A stretch of 64,000 bases of DNA from Leclercia sp. LSNIH1. GTDB taxonomy: Bacteria; Pseudomonadota; Gammaproteobacteria; Enterobacterales; Enterobacteriaceae. Under the pieces are notes generated by a model that made no database searches, was not told where the DNA came from, and was given only the letters and a program-made list of their open reading frames with translations. The stretch spans positions 3,534,001 to 3,598,000 of the forward strand of contig NZ_CP026167.1 of NCBI RefSeq assembly GCF_002902985.1, read 5' to 3'. Shown here in pieces: positions 62,619 to 64,000 of this stretch. The translations under genes and the position numbers were made by a program. Position 1 is the stretch's first letter, and the number at the start of each line of letters is the position of its first letter.

Positions 62619-63574
62619 ACAACGCCGGTGCTGTAGTGCAGCGCCGGAGAGACATCCACGGCAAGCCAGGTAGGGCCGTCGAGATCGGCAAATTTCACCT
62701 CATTCGCCAGCGGCAGTGCGGCACCAATCGCTCGCGAGGTGCAGAGCATACAGCCGAGCATCAGGGCAAAACCGCGCCGACGTGCCTCGGCGGCCAGCGC
62801 CAGCGCTTCGGTGATACCGCCGGTTTTATCCAGCTTAATATTCACCATATCGTAGCGTCCCTGCAGGGCCGTGAGACTTTCCCGGGTATGGCAACTCTCA
62901 TCGGCGCAGATGGGCAGTGGATGAATAAAGTTCGCCAGCGCGGCATCTTCCCCTGCGGGCAAAGGCTGTTCGAGCATGGCGACGTTCAGATCCGCCAGCA
63001 GCTGGCAGCGGGCAGCCAGTCCTTCGCTGTGCCAGGATTCGTTGGCGTCGACGATAAGCGTCGCCTGCGGCACGGCCCCGCGAATGGCGACCATCCGCTC
63101 GCTGATCAGACGATCGTCCAGCTTCACTTTCAACAGGCGCGCCCCGGCGTCATAGAGCGCTTTGGCGCTGGCGGCCATCTGAGCAGGCTCACCGATCACC
63201 ACTGTTTGCGCGGTGACCACCGTTTGCGGCAGGGTCGTGCCCGCCAGCGTCGCCAGAGAGATCCCTTGCTGACGCGCGGCTAAATCCCACAGCGCGCAGT
63301 CCACCGCGTTACGTGCGGCACCGGCAGGGAGTAACCGCTGTAGCGCTTCCCGGGTAAGGCCGCGCTCCAGTTCAGGCGCCAGCGCCATGATCTGCGCCAT
63401 TACCGAGGCGATGCTTTCGCCATACCGGGGATAAGGCGTACACTCCCCCACCCCTTTGACGCCCTCTTCTTCTATTTCTACCACCACCACACTGGCCTCG
63501 CTCCGGGTCCCCCGGGAGATCACAAACGGCGTATGCAGTGGCCAGGCTTCTTCGTAAACCTTGAGGGTTCTCAT
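62609..63574 (-). CDS. ycjG: L-Ala-D/L-Glu epimerase
   Basis: 321 aa from ATG 63574 (AGGAG upstream; a GTG one codon earlier is in frame). Enolase superfamily, muconate-lactonising subgroup: LKVKLDD (Lys pair), IVDANESW (Asp ligand), LEQPLPAG (Glu), ICADESCH (Asp), NIKLDKTGG (Lys). Converts L-Ala-D-Glu to L-Ala-L-Glu, the next step after MpaA in murein peptide breakdown. Divergent from tpx as in E. coli. Confidence 0.93.
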   Translation of the reverse strand: MRTLKVYEEAWPLHTPFVISRGTRSEASVVVVEIEEEGVKGVGECTPYPRYGESIASVMAQIMALAPELERGLTREALQRLLPAGAARNAVDCALWDLAARQQGISLATLAGTTLPQTVVTAQTVVIGEPAQMAASAKALYDAGARLLKVKLDDRLISERMVAIRGAVPQATLIVDANESWHSEGLAARCQLLADLNVAMLEQPLPAGEDAALANFIHPLPICADESCHTRESLTALQGRYDMVNIKLDKTGGITEALALAAEARRRGFALMLGCMLCTSRAIGAALPLANEVKFADLDGPTWLAVDVSPALHYSTGVVHL

Positions 63575-63679
63575 CACTCACTCCTGTATAGCGGCTTCGC
63601 GCAAATAGGGTTTGCTGTGCTATCGGCTGATGACATACACTAACGACGACGTTAACTATATGTAAACAGGAAGATAACT

Positions 63680-64000
63680 ATGTCACAACTCGTTCATTTC
63701 CAGGGCAACCCGGTTTCTGTTGCAGGATCCATTCCTCAGAAAGGCAGCAAAGCGCAGGCGTTTACGCTCGTGGCAAAAGATCTGTCTGACGTCGTGCTGA
63801 GCCAGTTTGCCGGCAAGCGTAAAGTGCTGAACATTTTCCCAAGCATTGATACCGGCGTGTGCGCCGCATCTGTGCGTAAATTCAACCAGCTGGCGACCGA
63901 AGTGGACAACACCGTTGTGCTGTGCATCTCAGCCGACCTGCCGTTCGCTCAGTCCCGTTTCTGCGGTGCGGAAGGTCTGAGCAACGTTATCACCCTCTCT
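63680..64000 (+). CDS. tpx: Thiol peroxidase (partial, cut by window end)
   Basis: First 107 residues. Starts [20 protein letters not shown]. Peroxidatic Cys61 in [14 protein letters not shown] and resolving Cys95 in SRFC are both present at the E. coli Tpx positions. It is a periplasm-associated, thioredoxin-dependent atypical 2-Cys peroxiredoxin that removes lipid and alkyl hydroperoxides. CAGGAAG precedes the ATG. Confidence 0.96.
   Translation, partial: MSQLVHFQGNPVSVAGSIPQKGSKAQAFTLVAKDLSDVVLSQFAGKRKVLNIFPSIDTGVCAASVRKFNQLATEVDNTVVLCISADLPFAQSRFCGAEGLSNVITLS

Overview
The window is chromosomal DNA from a member of the Enterobacteriaceae, probably Enterobacter, Lelliottia, Leclercia or a close relative; the genus cannot be fixed from the sequence alone. 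The backbone follows the Escherichia coli order feaB-feaR-ydbL-ynbE-ydbH-ldhA-hslJ-ydbJ-nifJ(ydbK)-micC-ompN and then ttcA-dbpA-fnrS-zntB-dgcM, ending with mppA-mpaA-ycjG-tpx. The proteins resemble their E. coli counterparts closely in length and motifs, and REP/BIME-type palindromes fill several gaps.

Layout: 1-3745 holds a periplasmic alkyl sulfatase followed by a membrane diguanylate cyclase, between two REP clusters (one is a 5 x 49 bp tandem array). 3746-6390 is the phenylacetaldehyde dehydrogenase feaB with its divergent activator feaR. 6391-9546 is ydbL-ynbE-ydbH (envelope lipid transport). 9756-17305 carries ldhA, a striking multi-hairpin intergenic element, hslJ, ydbJ, nifJ with a terminator hairpin in its leader, the sRNA MicC and the porin ompN. 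17374-25821 carries a GFA-family protein, a small secreted protein, several candidate small proteins, ttcA, dbpA, the sRNA FnrS with an FNR box, zntB, a chemoreceptor without a sensor domain, and dgcM. A PfpI-family gene follows.

26521-57562 is a type VI secretion (T6SS) island, all on the minus strand, read from tssB at the right: tssB-tssC-tssK-tssL-ompA-like-hcp-clpV-(HExxH protein + lipoprotein)-vgrG-748 aa candidate effector-five tandem FGE-fold lipoproteins-decayed ORF-PAAR-membrane protein-tssM-truncated phospholipase D-two Sel1 lipoproteins-second PAAR-second membrane protein. The FGE-fold lipoproteins are separated by repeated fragments of the effector's own last ~63 codons, and their sequences are mosaics of one another. 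I read this as an expanded array of immunity genes; this is the most interesting part of the window. The apparatus itself looks broken. tssM contains an in-frame TGA, its 3' end runs straight into a 5'-truncated Tle5-like gene, and tssA, tssE, tssF, tssG and tssJ are absent from the window. The immunity genes remain open while the secretion core has decayed.

58087-64000 holds a TetR regulator with a divergent quinone-oxidoreductase-like gene and a double operator, a decayed TetR remnant, and the murein-peptide uptake and recycling genes mppA, mpaA and ycjG, followed by the start of tpx. No tRNA, rRNA, CRISPR array, intact insertion sequence or prophage was seen.
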